DNA from: DASREM01 sp035652095
Lineage (GTDB): Bacteria > Acidobacteriota > Terriglobia > Terriglobales > Acidobacteriaceae
Assembly (NCBI GenBank): GCA_035652095.1
Contig: DASREM010000024.1
Span: 18,460-82,459 of the forward strand
Length of the DNA stretch: 64,000 nucleotides
Direction: 5' to 3'
Part shown: one piece after another, positions 44,907-54,547 of the stretch
Layout of the letters: each line of letters starts with the position of its first letter
How positions within the stretch are numbered: position 1 is the first letter of the stretch
Program-made: the position numbers and the translations under genes
The notes under the pieces: model-generated
What the model saw: the letters and a program-made list of their open reading frames with translations, nothing else
Database searches by the model: none
Told to the model about the DNA's origin: nothing

Positions 44907-45674
44907 ATGAGCCTTAAAGCCAAATTGGAAGCCATTATCTATGCGGCGGAAACGCCGGTCACGCTCGACCACCTGGTGCAGCTGACCAGGGGCTCGATCA
45001 CGAGCGAAAATCCGGTTGATGATGCCGGAGCCAAATCGCTTGTCCGCGCGGCACTGGAAGAGCTGACAACCGAGTATGGAGCGGCGGAGCACGGTATCGA
45101 AATCCGCCAGGTGGCGGGCGGTTATCGCATGTCCACCAAGCCCGAGCAGCACGACCTGGTTCGCTCCTTTGCCAAAAGCTTGAAGCCGCCCATACGGCTC
45201 TCGCTTCCGGCGCTGGAGACGCTGGCGGTCATTGCCTATAAGCAACCGGTCACCGTTCCGGAGATCAGCGAGATTCGCGGCGTGGATTCGAGTGGAGTCA
45301 TTGCGACGCTCTTAGATCGAAAACTGATCACGACCGCCGGTCGTAAGGCGGTGATTGGACGTCCCATTCTCTATAGAACGACCAAGGAATTCCTGCTCCG
45401 CTTTGGCCTGAAGGACGTCAACGAACTGCCGAGCATGGAAGAATTTGAGAAGCTGGTGGCGGAATCGTTTCAGAGCGACTTGCTGCCTGCCGAACCGGCG
45501 GACCGGGAACCGCCTGCGCAGGAAGAGGCGCCGCTGCAGGCGCACCCCTCCTCCGATCCGGAAGAAACTGCGGAGATTTCAGTGGCGGACGTCGCGGCCG
45601 CCGAAGCGGGTTCTGGCAAAAACGACGATCTCGAGGAACACGCCAGTGCGGGAAAGAGCGACCCAGCCGCCTAG
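44907..45674 (+). CDS. scpB: Segregation and condensation protein B
   Basis: A 255-residue double winged-helix protein that binds ScpA. Signature segments are LKAKLEAIIYAAETPVTLDHL, RLSLPALETLAVIAYKQPVTVPEISEIRGVD and GRKAVIGRPILYRTTKEFLLRFGLKDV. The C-terminal 60 residues are an acidic low-complexity tail (EEAPLQAHPSSDPEETAE). ATG 44907 is chosen over a start three codons earlier, since it begins exactly at the family start. Confidence 0.95.
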   Translation: MSLKAKLEAIIYAAETPVTLDHLVQLTRGSITSENPVDDAGAKSLVRAALEELTTEYGAAEHGIEIRQVAGGYRMSTKPEQHDLVRSFAKSLKPPIRLSLPALETLAVIAYKQPVTVPEISEIRGVDSSGVIATLLDRKLITTAGRKAVIGRPILYRTTKEFLLRFGLKDVNELPSMEEFEKLVAESFQSDLLPAEPADREPPAQEEAPLQAHPSSDPEETAEISVADVAAAEAGSGKNDDLEEHASAGKSDPAA

Positions 45675-45734
45675 TGTGCCGCGGCTGAAGTGATCTTCAC
45701 CTCGCCTCGCTTTTCTATCTGATACTCTGAACCC

Positions 45735-46469
45735 ATGCCTGCCGAGCGCCTGCAAAAGATTATCGCGGCTGCCGGGATCGCCTCGCGCCGGAAGGCGGAG
45801 GAACTGATCTCCGGCGGACTGGTATCGGTCAATGGCCAAGTGGTGACCGAACTCGGTACGAAGGCGGATCCTGAACACGATCACATTCGCGTTCGGGGAA
45901 AGCTGCTGCAGGGTTCAGAGCGTCACATATACCTGCTGATGAATAAGCCGAAAGGTTACGTCACCACCGTGAAAGATCCTGAGGGCCGCCCCACAGTGAT
46001 GGACCTGCTGCATGGAATCAAGGCGAGAGTTTACCCAGTAGGCAGACTCGATTACGCCAGCGAGGGCTTATTGCTTCTTACCAATGATGGCGAGCTCGCC
46101 AACTTGATGATGAAAGCGGCCTCTCACGTTCCCAAAACCTACATGGTGAAGGTTGCCGGAACTCCGCCCCCTGATGCGTTGAATAAACTGCGCGCGGGGC
46201 TTTCCATCCCCGGGGAACGGGGCCGCCGGGTGCGGACAGCGCCGGCCAGAATCCAGGTGATTCGCGAAGCCGACAATCCCTGGTATGAGATCACGATTGT
46301 GGAGGGGAAGAATCGGCAGATCCGCCGGATGTTTGAAGAGGTCGGCCACCATGTGGAGAAAATCAAGCGCGTCCGCTACGGGCCTCTCGAACTCGATGTA
46401 CATCCTGGCGAATATCGAAAACTGAATCCCAGGGAAGTCGAGCAACTACGCGCGGCGGCTAAGAAGTAA
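45735..46469 (+). CDS. rluB: Pseudouridine synthase RluB/RsuA family
   Basis: A 244-residue enzyme that makes pseudouridine in rRNA. An S4 RNA-binding domain (about 4-50: RLQKIIAAAGIASRRKAEELI) precedes the catalytic domain with Asp106 in VGRLDYASEGLLLLTNDG. EGKNRQIRRMFEEVGHHV is also conserved. RluB (23S U2605) is the likeliest member given placement behind scpB, which is a frequent arrangement. Confidence 0.93.
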   Translation: MPAERLQKIIAAAGIASRRKAEELISGGLVSVNGQVVTELGTKADPEHDHIRVRGKLLQGSERHIYLLMNKPKGYVTTVKDPEGRPTVMDLLHGIKARVYPVGRLDYASEGLLLLTNDGELANLMMKAASHVPKTYMVKVAGTPPPDALNKLRAGLSIPGERGRRVRTAPARIQVIREADNPWYEITIVEGKNRQIRRMFEEVGHHVEKIKRVRYGPLELDVHPGEYRKLNPREVEQLRAAAKK

Positions 46470-46522
46470 CTCTCCGCACATGACAGTGTTCCCGCGCTCG
46501 TGATACTTCTAAGAATGCCAAG

Positions 46523-47650
46523 ATGAGCGACTACAGTGCGTTTGTGCCCGAACACATCAGGAAGCTGGGCGGGTACACTCCCGGGAAGTCGCTCCGGCAG
46601 GCGCAACGGGAGACCCGCGTGACTTGCATCAAATTGGCCTCCAACGAGAGCCCCTTCGGCCCCTCGCCGAAAGCCATTGCCGCCATGCAGTCGGTGCTGG
46701 GCGAAATCAACTTCTATCCTGACAACGACGCGAGCGAATTGCGGCAGAGACTTGCCGACAGGCACGAAGTCAGGCCGGAACAGATCGTAGTGACCGCAGG
46801 CTCGACCTCGTTACTTGGAATCATCACGCGCACTCTGCTTGCGCCCGGACTAAACGCAGTAACCAGCCTGCGTTCCTTCATCGTTTACCCGATCGCGACC
46901 AAGGCATGCTGCGCCGAGTTGATCGAAGTACCCATGCGCAACGACGGCTTCGACCTCGACGGAATTCTGGCAGCAATCAACCGCGACACCAGGATTGTTT
47001 TTATCGCCAATCCGAATAATCCTACTGGCACATTGCTTACACCGGATGAAATCGAGCGGTTCCTGGATCGCGTTCCCGATCATGTGATCACCATCCTCGA
47101 CGAAGCTTATTGCGATTTCGGGCAATATTTTGCCATCCGGCACCGCGTTGAGTATTCGCGTTCTCTCGATTACGTGCACGCTGGTCGGAGAGTGGTGGTG
47201 CTGCGAACTTTTTCCAAGGCCCATGGCCTGGCTGGGGTCAGAATCGGATACGGGGTTGGACCTGCGGAACTGATGTCCTATTTCGCTCGGATGCGTACTA
47301 CTTTTTCGGTCTCAGTTCCCGCCCAAGCCGCTGCACTGGCCGCCTTGGATGACGCTGCCCACATTCAAATGGCTCTGGAGAACAATGCGGCGCAGGCGGA
47401 GATCGTACTCTCGGGACTCGCTGAGTTAGGTTATAAGCCAGTTCCTACGTGGGCCAATTTCATCTACTGCGACCTGGGAGAAGACGCCTCCGAGATTGCC
47501 CGAAAGATGCAGAACGAAGGCGTGATTATTCGCCCCCTTGGTCCATGGGGAGCCCCTCGCTCGATCCGCGTCACGATTGGCACTCCGGAGCAGAACCAGA
47601 CATTCCTGCAAGCCTTCCGAAAAGTGGCGCCCCGCGAAGCCGTTAAATAG
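46523..47650 (+). CDS. hisC: Histidinol-phosphate aminotransferase-like PLP enzyme
   Basis: A 375-residue fold-type I aminotransferase. The PLP lysine is K232 (TFSKAHGLAGVRIGY), the cofactor Asp and Tyr lie in ITILDEAYCDF, and ANPNNPTGTLLT is the substrate-side loop. SNESPFGPSPKAIAAM is the typical HisC N-terminus. No other histidine genes are near, so a role with phenylalanine or tyrosine precursors is an alternative. Start ATG 46523. Confidence 0.9.
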   Translation: MSDYSAFVPEHIRKLGGYTPGKSLRQAQRETRVTCIKLASNESPFGPSPKAIAAMQSVLGEINFYPDNDASELRQRLADRHEVRPEQIVVTAGSTSLLGIITRTLLAPGLNAVTSLRSFIVYPIATKACCAELIEVPMRNDGFDLDGILAAINRDTRIVFIANPNNPTGTLLTPDEIERFLDRVPDHVITILDEAYCDFGQYFAIRHRVEYSRSLDYVHAGRRVVVLRTFSKAHGLAGVRIGYGVGPAELMSYFARMRTTFSVSVPAQAAALAALDDAAHIQMALENNAAQAEIVLSGLAELGYKPVPTWANFIYCDLGEDASEIARKMQNEGVIIRPLGPWGAPRSIRVTIGTPEQNQTFLQAFRKVAPREAVK

Positions 47651-48670
47651 CTATCTCATCAAGATTGGCAATCGTGCAGCGCCGTACAGCCCGGCATCGC
47701 TCCCCAGCAGCGCTCGCGTAACAACGGTGACGGTATGTCCGCGCGGAGAAACCTGGGAAGAGGCGCCGCAATCTCCAGCCGTTCTCGGCGGGGCAGTCGC
47801 CGCATACACCATCGAACGCCGACGAAGTTCCTCAAACATTGCCGGCGAAAAGGCGTCCCATGCACTCGACACGCCGCCCCCAATGACGTACATGGGAAGA
47901 TTCAACGCGTTAATCAAATCGGCGACGACAATTCCCAACGCGCGTCCGGCTCGCCGAAAGATCTTCTGCGCGTCCTCATCCCCCTGGAGCGCGAGATTGT
48001 AAACCACCTTGGCGCTAAATTCCGGATCTGAGCTGGCGGCTCGGGAAAGCGGGGAAGAGACGCCGCTGGCAACGAATTCGCGAGCCATGCGCACCACCGC
48101 GCTGGCCGAGGCGTACTGCTCAACGCAGCCGCGGTTGCCGCAGTTGCACTGCACTCCCTCAGGTTCAACGGTGATATGGCCAAACTCACCGGCCATCCCG
48201 GTCATGCCGTGCCAGATGCGCCCGTTGAGGACGAGTCCGCCCCCAACGCCGGTGCCCAATGTGAGCATGGCCACGTCGTCTACGTCCTTCGCGGCGCCGA
48301 GCCACTTCTCTCCCATCGCGGCAACATTCGCATCGTTGTCGAGAATGACGCGCGTCGAGAGCCGGCGCTCGATTTCGTCGCGCACCGGGTAATCCGCCCA
48401 CCCCGGAAGATTCGGGGACTCACGCAGCATTCCCGTCCGCAGATCGATGATTCCGGGCACGCCGATGCCGATCCCGCAAAGCGATGCGTTCCGCTTGTAC
48501 TTCTCCGCGAGGCTGAGGATCGCAGCGCACATATCGTTGATGACGTGGTCGCGCCCAAGCGAAACCTTGGTGCCAAGGGTTACTTTTTCGAGCAGCTCTC
48601 CCTGATCACTGACCGCTGCAATGCGCAGGTTGGTACCGCCGAGATCGACGCCGATGGAGTAGTTGGTCAT
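47651..48670 (-). CDS. ROK-family sugar kinase (glucokinase-like)
   Basis: A 339-residue ROK kinase. The ATP motif is GVDLGGTNLR near the N-terminus; the catalytic Asp lies in ILDNDANVAAMGE; the ROK zinc site is GHITVEPEGVQCNCGNRGCVEQY (His plus three Cys). Glucose or N-acetylmannosamine/glucosamine kinase activity is possible. The ATG at 48670 fits the family; the frame extends upstream to 48823 through mutM sequence. It follows mutM by seven bases and ends one base after hisC converges on it. Confidence 0.92.
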   Translation of the reverse strand: MTNYSIGVDLGGTNLRIAAVSDQGELLEKVTLGTKVSLGRDHVINDMCAAILSLAEKYKRNASLCGIGIGVPGIIDLRTGMLRESPNLPGWADYPVRDEIERRLSTRVILDNDANVAAMGEKWLGAAKDVDDVAMLTLGTGVGGGLVLNGRIWHGMTGMAGEFGHITVEPEGVQCNCGNRGCVEQYASASAVVRMAREFVASGVSSPLSRAASSDPEFSAKVVYNLALQGDEDAQKIFRRAGRALGIVVADLINALNLPMYVIGGGVSSAWDAFSPAMFEELRRRSMVYAATAPPRTAGDCGASSQVSPRGHTVTVVTRALLGSDAGLYGAARLPILMR

Positions 48671-48677
48671 AGCATCT

Positions 48678-49505
48678 CTATTTCTGGCATTTCGGACAGT
48701 AGTGGCTGCTGCGTCCGGCAAGCACAACCCGCTTGATCGGGCTCTTGCAGACCAGGCAGGGTTCGCCTTCCCTGCCGTAAACACGGTGCTGCAGCTGGAA
48801 AAATCCTTCTTCCCCGTCCGCATCCACGTAGTCTGAGATGGAAGAACCGCCCAGAGCGATGGCTTCTTTCAACACTTCCTGCACCGCCAAGTAGAGCCGG
48901 CGCAGATCCTCGCGAGTCAGGGAGGCGGCTCGGCGACGCGGCCGAATGCCCGCCCGGAACAGCGATTCATCTGCATAGATGTTGCCGACCCCGCTGAGAA
49001 GCGACTGGTTAAGTAGTGCGCTCTTGATCGGAGTCTTGCGCCTGCGAAATAACGACACAAAGCGGCCCAGTTCGACCTCGAGCGGCTCGGAACCAGGCGC
49101 AGCGAATCCCCGGGCAACACTCAACCGGCCGAAGCGGCGAGGATCAACAAAGCGCAATTCCCTGCCTGACGCGAGTTGCGCAATTGCGTGCGTGTGCTTT
49201 TCGACTTCAGCGTTCCGCTCGCAAACCAGCATGCGCCCGGTCATCCCGAGGTGGACGATCCATTGCGCGGCTTGGGAACTTGCTTTCTTTCGAGATTTAC
49301 CGTTCTCTGCAAGATCAAAGACAATGTGCTTGCCGACGCGCCGGACCGCGGAGATCTTCTTGGCGTGCAGAGCAGATGCAATCTCCCTGGCGGGTGACTT
49401 CAGCGGCTCTGGTTTGGAGCCTAACCAGACGGACTCGATGACGTCTCCGCGCACACGTTGGTCCAGTCCGCGCGCGATGGTTTCAACTTCAGGAAGCTCA
49501 GGCAT
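48678..49505 (-). CDS. mutM: Formamidopyrimidine-DNA glycosylase
   Basis: A 275-residue bifunctional base-excision glycosylase/AP lyase for oxidised guanine. It begins PELPEVETIARGL after Met, where Pro is the catalytic nucleophile. The helix-two-turn-helix GVGNIYADESLFRAGIRP and the C-terminal zinc finger (CLVCKSPIKR ... CPKC) are intact, so it looks active. Confidence 0.96.
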   Translation of the reverse strand: MPELPEVETIARGLDQRVRGDVIESVWLGSKPEPLKSPAREIASALHAKKISAVRRVGKHIVFDLAENGKSRKKASSQAAQWIVHLGMTGRMLVCERNAEVEKHTHAIAQLASGRELRFVDPRRFGRLSVARGFAAPGSEPLEVELGRFVSLFRRRKTPIKSALLNQSLLSGVGNIYADESLFRAGIRPRRRAASLTREDLRRLYLAVQEVLKEAIALGGSSISDYVDADGEEGFFQLQHRVYGREGEPCLVCKSPIKRVVLAGRSSHYCPKCQK

Positions 49506-49721
49506 AGAGTTAGTTTACAAGCCCGGTGCAGAGTTCGCAGAAGCAACGGCGAGGGAAGCCGGAGGCAGCAAATCGCGGGTAAAGCCGCCGCGACGGTGGT
49601 TTGATTGCCCCTTTGCTGTGCTTTTATGTATCATTGAACGTACACATCTGCTCCGCTAATTCCTGTGTAACTCAGCTGCTTTTTGCGTGCGGGCAACCAG
49701 TGTGTGCGACCCCGCAAGGTG

Positions 49722-49754
49722 CGGTACGAGTCCGTCCGGAAGTCTTGCGGACGG
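49722..49754 (+). promoter_or_regulatory. Tandem hairpins in the purA leader
   Basis: Two short stems stand in the 277-base gap before purA: CCGC-AAGGT-GCGG and, ten bases on, CCGTCCG-GAAGTCTTG-CGGACGG (49732-49754, seven base pairs). The second ends 28 bases before the start codon. They do not match a riboswitch I know. A regulatory leader is possible; chance pairing in GC-rich DNA is also possible. Confidence 0.35.
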
Positions 49755-49782
49755 CCGTCGAATCTTCCCACGGAGTAGGCCT

Positions 49783-51129
49783 TTGAAGAAGGGTAAAACT
49801 GCGGTCATTGTCGGCGCGCAATGGGGCGACGAAGGCAAAGGCAAAATCGTCGACGTTCTCTCCGAGAACTTCTCAGTGGTAGCTCGCTATGCGGGCGGCC
49901 ACAATGCCGGGCACACGGTCATCATCAATGGAAAGAAGTTCGTTCTCCAGCTCGTCCCGTGTGGAGTGCTGCGTCCGGGATGCCGCAGCGTGATCGGCAA
50001 TGGCGTGGTGCTTGATCCGATCGCCTTCCTCAAAGAAGTTGGTGGACTGCGCGATATGGGCGTGAAGGTGGATGGCAATTTGTTCGTCAGCAATCGCGCG
50101 CACGTGATCCTTCCCTATCACCGCCTGATTGAGTTGGCGGCAGAGAATGCTCCCGGCCGGGTAAAGATCGGAACCACTTCGCGCGGGATCGGTCCCACCT
50201 ACGAGGACAAGATGGGACGCCGTGGCCTGCGCGTCGCTGACTTGCTCGATCTGAAGCTGCTGAAGACCCATATCGAGAATGCCTGCCGCGAAAAGAACAT
50301 GATCGCGCACGCGTTGTTTAATTCCGAACCGCTCGATCCCGACAAGATGTACCAGGAATACGCCGAGGTTTCTGCAAGGATTGCCCCCTTCGTTTGCGAT
50401 ACCGCCGTGCTGCTGAATCAAGCGATCGCGGCCGGAGAAGCAGTCGTGTTTGAAGGCGCGCAGGGTACGATGCTCGACATCGACCACGGAACCTACCCTT
50501 TTGTGACCTCCTCGAGCGCCACTTCGGGCGGAGCCGTGATCGGAACTGGCGTGGCTCCCACCGCGATCGACCGCGTAATCGGCATCACCAAGGCTTACTG
50601 TACGCGCGTGGGCGGAGGGCCATTCCCTTCGGAATCACACGATGGCAAGGGCGAGCAGTTGCGCGCGCGGGGTAATGAGTATGGCGCTGTGACCGGCCGT
50701 CCCCGGCGCACCGGCTGGCTCGATTTGCCTGCTTTGCGCTACGCTGGCATGATTAACGGGATCTCCTGGCTGGTGGTGACCAAGCTCGATGTGCTCGACG
50801 AGTTGGATGAGATTCCGGTTTGCGTCGGTTACAAGGTGCATGGCAAAGAAACCTCAGAGATTCCGGCGCAGGACAGCGGATTCCATGCGCTCGAGTGTGT
50901 GTACCGGATGATGCCGGGCTGGAAGACTTCTACTCAGGGGATTACCAGCCATGAGAAGCTGCCCAACGCAGCCCGCGACTATTTGGCTTTTGTGGAACAG
51001 GAAAGCGGAGCCAGGATTGGCATGATTTCTACCGGGCCCGGACGCGAAGAAACGATTCTCATGGACGAATTCGCGGCGGAGATGAAGTCGTTAAGCGAAC
51101 CGAAGACCAGGGCCCAGGCAAGAAAATAA
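49783..51129 (+). CDS. purA: Adenylosuccinate synthetase
   Basis: PurA joins IMP and aspartate with GTP in the first committed step of AMP synthesis. The P-loop is VGAQWGDEGKGKIVD at about residues 10-24, and NAGHTVIINGKKF and RGIGPTYEDKMGRRGLRV follow. The start is TTG 49783: GGAG lies seven bases upstream, and this gives a normal N-terminus and 448 residues. The open frame continues to 49687, but those residues lie in the hairpin leader and have no family match. Confidence 0.95.
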   Translation: MKKGKTAVIVGAQWGDEGKGKIVDVLSENFSVVARYAGGHNAGHTVIINGKKFVLQLVPCGVLRPGCRSVIGNGVVLDPIAFLKEVGGLRDMGVKVDGNLFVSNRAHVILPYHRLIELAAENAPGRVKIGTTSRGIGPTYEDKMGRRGLRVADLLDLKLLKTHIENACREKNMIAHALFNSEPLDPDKMYQEYAEVSARIAPFVCDTAVLLNQAIAAGEAVVFEGAQGTMLDIDHGTYPFVTSSSATSGGAVIGTGVAPTAIDRVIGITKAYCTRVGGGPFPSESHDGKGEQLRARGNEYGAVTGRPRRTGWLDLPALRYAGMINGISWLVVTKLDVLDELDEIPVCVGYKVHGKETSEIPAQDSGFHALECVYRMMPGWKTSTQGITSHEKLPNAARDYLAFVEQESGARIGMISTGPGREETILMDEFAAEMKSLSEPKTRAQARK

Positions 51130-51145
51130 TTACACGGAGCAGGCA

Positions 51146-51433
51146 ATGGTTGTGTTGGTAGTAACGTGGGTAGCAAAGGCGGGACATGAAAACGAAGTTG
51201 CGGACCTCTTCATCAAGCTGAGCGAAGAATCTCGCAAGGAACCAGGCTGCCTGATGTACCAGGTGCACCGCCACAAGACCGAACCGCGGCGGTTCTTCAT
51301 TTACGAACAGTACAAGGACGACGGCGGCCTCGAAGCGCATCGCGCCGCTAAGCACTTCATGCAATATGCCAAGAAAGAATTGCCCCGTGTCGCCGACCGC
51401 GTCGAAGGGCATCTGTACGAACCGCTGGGATAG
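51146..51433 (+). CDS. Antibiotic biosynthesis monooxygenase (ABM)-domain protein
   Basis: A 95-residue ferredoxin-like dimeric protein of the ABM/YgiN type, often called putative quinol monooxygenase. The motif is VVTWVAKAGHENEVADLFIKLSEESRKEPGCLMYQVHR followed by FFIYEQYKDDGGLEAHRAAKHF. It lies 16 bases after purA. The substrate is unknown; a quinol or other small aromatic is the usual guess. A tautomerase gene follows on the other strand. Confidence 0.88.
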   Translation: MVVLVVTWVAKAGHENEVADLFIKLSEESRKEPGCLMYQVHRHKTEPRRFFIYEQYKDDGGLEAHRAAKHFMQYAKKELPRVADRVEGHLYEPLG

Positions 51434-51442
51434 GCGCTTCGC

Positions 51443-51634
51443 CTATTTTGCCTTGTCCGCCATCAGCACGCCGCCCGAAGCGTAGCTCTCTTTCGGTACC
51501 TCCACCATCGTGACCACGACGGCCTCTCGCCGGGCTCCCGCTTCTTCCACCATTGCGTCGGTGATGCGCTGTGCCAGCTTGCGTTTCTGCTCGGTGGTGC
51601 GGCCCTGGAGCATGGTGACTTGAACTAAAGGCAT
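51443..51634 (-). CDS. 4-oxalocrotonate tautomerase family protein
   Basis: A 63-residue tautomerase. Pro is residue 2 (mature residue 1, the catalytic base) in MPLVQVTMLQGRTTEQKRKL, with the matching Arg in QGRT. The size fits hexameric 4-OT. Real substrates in the family vary from 2-hydroxymuconate to haloacids. It is nine bases from the end of the convergent ABM gene. Confidence 0.88.
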   Translation of the reverse strand: MPLVQVTMLQGRTTEQKRKLAQRITDAMVEEAGARREAVVVTMVEVPKESYASGGVLMADKAK

Positions 51635-51730
51635 GGATCACTCTCACTCTTTGCCATCCCGAACCGTCCGGCGACGCGAGAGGAATCTGCTTTTCTGCAG
51701 GATCCCCGCGGTTCGGATGACAATGCGAAT

Positions 51731-52156
51731 TTATTTTGCCAATTCGTATCCAGCAAAGAAGAAGCTCAGCTCAAAGCGCGCCGTATCTTCCGCGTCGGAG
51801 CCGTGGATGGCGTTGTGCTCAATGTTGCTCGCCCACTTCTTCCGAATTGTCCCTTCCTCGGCGTTTGCGGGATTGGTCGAGCCCATCAGCTTGCGCAGGT
51901 CGGCAATGGCATTTTCTTTCTCGAGAGCCAGCGCCACGATGGGACCGCTCGACATGAAGTCGGTGAGCGAAGTGTAGAACGGACGACTGGCGTGCACGGC
52001 ATAGAACTGCTCCGCCTGGTGTTTGCTGATCTCGAGCATCTTGATGGCAAGAATGCGGAAGTGATTTTTTTCGAACTGCTCGATGATGTCCCCGACGGCG
52101 TTACGCTTGACCGCATCGGGCTTAATGATGGTAAGAGTGCGTTGCAAGGTCTTCAT
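51731..52156 (-). CDS. ndk: Nucleoside diphosphate kinase
   Basis: The 141-residue housekeeping enzyme exchanging phosphate between nucleoside di- and triphosphates. The catalytic His118 lies in NAIHGSDA, and LTIIKPDAVKRN is the family N-terminus. Length is typical. It lies 71 bases downstream of sucD on the same strand and probably shares its transcript. Confidence 0.97.
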   Translation of the reverse strand: MKTLQRTLTIIKPDAVKRNAVGDIIEQFEKNHFRILAIKMLEISKHQAEQFYAVHASRPFYTSLTDFMSSGPIVALALEKENAIADLRKLMGSTNPANAEEGTIRKKWASNIEHNAIHGSDAEDTARFELSFFFAGYELAK

Positions 52157-52227
52157 AGAATGGATTATTTGTCCTCTGGATGTCGTTACTCTCGGTCGCT
52201 GAACTTTGCCCGGCGAACGAACCTGTC

Positions 52228-53106
52228 TTAAACACGTACTCCCATTGCTGCGACTACGGTTTCACCAATCGCGGCGGGAGTCTTGGCTACGCGAATCCCA
52301 GCCGCCTCCATCGCCCTGATCTTTTCAGACGCGGTTCCCTTCCCGCCCGAGATGATCGCGCCCGCGTGGCCCATCCGTCGTCCCGGCGGCGCGGTCTGGC
52401 CGGCGATGAATCCCACCACCGGCTTTTTCATGTGCGACTTGACGAACTCCGCCGCAGTCTCTTCCGCGTTGCCTCCAATCTCTCCGATCATCACCACGAC
52501 CTCGGTTTGCGGATCGCGGTTGAACAGTTCGAGCGCATCCACGAAATTCGTTCCGATGATCGGATCGCCACCGATGCCGATCGCCGTGGATTGCCCGATG
52601 TTCCGCGTTGTCAACTGGTAGACCGCTTCGTAGGTCAACGTCCCCGACCGCGAGACGATTCCGACAGGGCCTTCGCGGTGAATGTGCCCGGGCATGATGC
52701 CGATCTTGCATTTGCCGGGCGAGATGATGCCCGGGCAGTTCGGCCCGATCAGCCGCGAGCGGCGGTCCTGCAGGAAGTCCCACGCGCGCACCATGTCGAG
52801 AGTTGGAATGCCCTCCGTAATGCAGACGATTAACTCCACTTCCGCATCCGCGGCTTCCATAATGGCGTCGGCGGCGAACGGTGGCGGAACAAAGATGACC
52901 GACGCATTCGCCCCGGTCTTGTCCACGGCTTCTTGCACCGTGTTGAAAATTGGCCAGCCCTCGTGCGTGGTGCCTCCCTTGCCGGGAGTCACCCCTGCCA
53001 CAACCTTCGTGCCGTATTCCGCGCAAGCTTTGGCGTGAAAGGTACCTTCACGGCCGGTCAGGCCTTGCACAATCAATCGCGTATTTCGATCTACCAGGAT
53101 TGCCAT
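52228..53106 (-). CDS. sucD: Succinyl-CoA ligase (ADP-forming) alpha subunit
   Basis: A 292-residue subunit of the citric-acid-cycle enzyme making succinate and ATP. The phosphohistidine is H247 in GRRMGHAGAI; the CoA-binding part includes LIVQGLTGREGTFHAKACAEYG. Start ATG 53106. It follows sucC by 77 bases. Confidence 0.97.
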   Translation of the reverse strand: MAILVDRNTRLIVQGLTGREGTFHAKACAEYGTKVVAGVTPGKGGTTHEGWPIFNTVQEAVDKTGANASVIFVPPPFAADAIMEAADAEVELIVCITEGIPTLDMVRAWDFLQDRRSRLIGPNCPGIISPGKCKIGIMPGHIHREGPVGIVSRSGTLTYEAVYQLTTRNIGQSTAIGIGGDPIIGTNFVDALELFNRDPQTEVVVMIGEIGGNAEETAAEFVKSHMKKPVVGFIAGQTAPPGRRMGHAGAIISGGKGTASEKIRAMEAAGIRVAKTPAAIGETVVAAMGVRV

Positions 53107-53183
53107 AAATGATTTTTCTCGCTACTAAGGCGTGATTCGCCTTTAAAATCCGTACCCGCTGAGCTTCGCCTTTGCAAAGAAAA

Positions 53184-54353
53184 CTAGCGCGCCGCGGCGA
53201 CCACCTTCTCAGCCGCGTCCTTCATGGTATCGGCAACGATGAATTTCAAACCGGATTGCCTCAGGATCTCGCGTCCTTGCTCCACGTTGGTGCCTTCCAG
53301 GCGCAGCACGATCGGCAACTGGATGTGCGTCTTGGTTGCCGCTTCAACGATGCCGTTGGCCAGGGTGTCCACGCGCAAGATACCGCCGAAAATATTGATC
53401 AGCACCGCTTTCACGTTCTTATCGCTGAGCAGAATCTCAAAGGCATGCGTGACCTGCTCGGCATTGGCTCCTCCGCCGACGTCGAGAAAATTCGCAGGCA
53501 TGCCGCCGGCGTACTTGATAATGTCCATGGTCGCCATTGCCAGCCCCGCGCCATTGACCATACAACCCACGTTGCCGTCGAGCTTGATGTAATTCAGGCT
53601 GTACTTGGAGGCCTCCACTTCCAGCGGATCTTCTTCTGTGATGTCGCGCAGCTCGCGAATATCAGCATGGCGAAACATCGCATTGTCATCGAAGGTAAGT
53701 TTCGCATCGAGGGCAAACAAACGGCCATCGCTGCAGGTGATGAAAGGATTGATCTCCAAGAGTGTCGCGTCCGTATCGAGAAATGCCCGGTACAGCCCGC
53801 TCAGGAATTGCACACCGGCATTCATCTGCTGCGGTTTCAGGCCCAGTTGAAACGCGATCTTTCGGGCCTGGAACGCCTCCAGACCCATGCCGGGGTCGAT
53901 GTGCTGCTTCAGGATCGCGTCGGGATTTTCTTCTGCGACTTTCTCGATGTCCATACCGCCTGCGGTCGACGCCATGAACACCGGCTTGCCTTCCGCGCGG
54001 TCTACAAGTATTCCAAGATAAAGTTCTCTCTCAATGGGAAGCGTCTCTTCGATCAGCAGGCGGCGGACGATGCGGCCCTCGGGACCTGTTTGATGCGTGA
54101 CCAGCTTCATGCCAAGCATCTTGGATGCCAGTTCGCCCGCTTCTTCCACCGATTTTGCGATCTTCACCCCGCCGCCCTTACCCCGGCCTCCAGCGTGGAT
54201 CTGCGCTTTTACCACGACCCCCGTGGCGCCGGCGTTGAGAAGATTTCTGGCGGCCGCTTCCGCCTCTTCGCGATTTTCAGCCATTTCCCCGCGCGGAACC
54301 GCAACCCCATACTTCTTTAAGATTGCCTTGCCCTGATACTCATGAATTTTCAT
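53184..54353 (-). CDS. sucC: Succinyl-CoA ligase beta subunit
   Basis: A 389-residue ATP-grasp subunit. It starts MKIHEYQGKAILKKYGVAVPRG, contains KAQIHAGGRGKGGGVKIA and ends with NIFGGILRVDTLANGIVEA, all hallmarks of SucC. It pairs with sucD downstream; the order sucC-sucD-ndk fits a central-metabolism operon. Confidence 0.97.
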   Translation of the reverse strand: MKIHEYQGKAILKKYGVAVPRGEMAENREEAEAAARNLLNAGATGVVVKAQIHAGGRGKGGGVKIAKSVEEAGELASKMLGMKLVTHQTGPEGRIVRRLLIEETLPIERELYLGILVDRAEGKPVFMASTAGGMDIEKVAEENPDAILKQHIDPGMGLEAFQARKIAFQLGLKPQQMNAGVQFLSGLYRAFLDTDATLLEINPFITCSDGRLFALDAKLTFDDNAMFRHADIRELRDITEEDPLEVEASKYSLNYIKLDGNVGCMVNGAGLAMATMDIIKYAGGMPANFLDVGGGANAEQVTHAFEILLSDKNVKAVLINIFGGILRVDTLANGIVEAATKTHIQLPIVLRLEGTNVEQGREILRQSGLKFIVADTMKDAAEKVVAAAR

Positions 54354-54547
54354 AATGATTCCGATTTTACTTCGTGCGCCGTTCCCTAATGACAGCCGGG
54401 GCCTTTCTTACTTCCAGGAAGGACCTTGCTTGCAGCTTGCAGCCTCGGGCAGCAAACCCATGATTTTATAGAAGCCCATAAGTTTGGGCAAACGTAAGCC
54501 ATCACATCGCCGGGTGACACAAACCGGTGCTAACCTTGTAGCTGCCC

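Noticed and set aside
53172..54320. 382-residue open frame antisense to sucC
   Set aside because: Entirely opposite a clear sucC; His/Asp/Arg-rich composition is typical of antisense translation.
54354..54547. Short direct repeat GCTTGCAGCTTGCAGC in the gap before trpD
   Set aside because: Only two short units, no regulatory or mobile context; probably chance.
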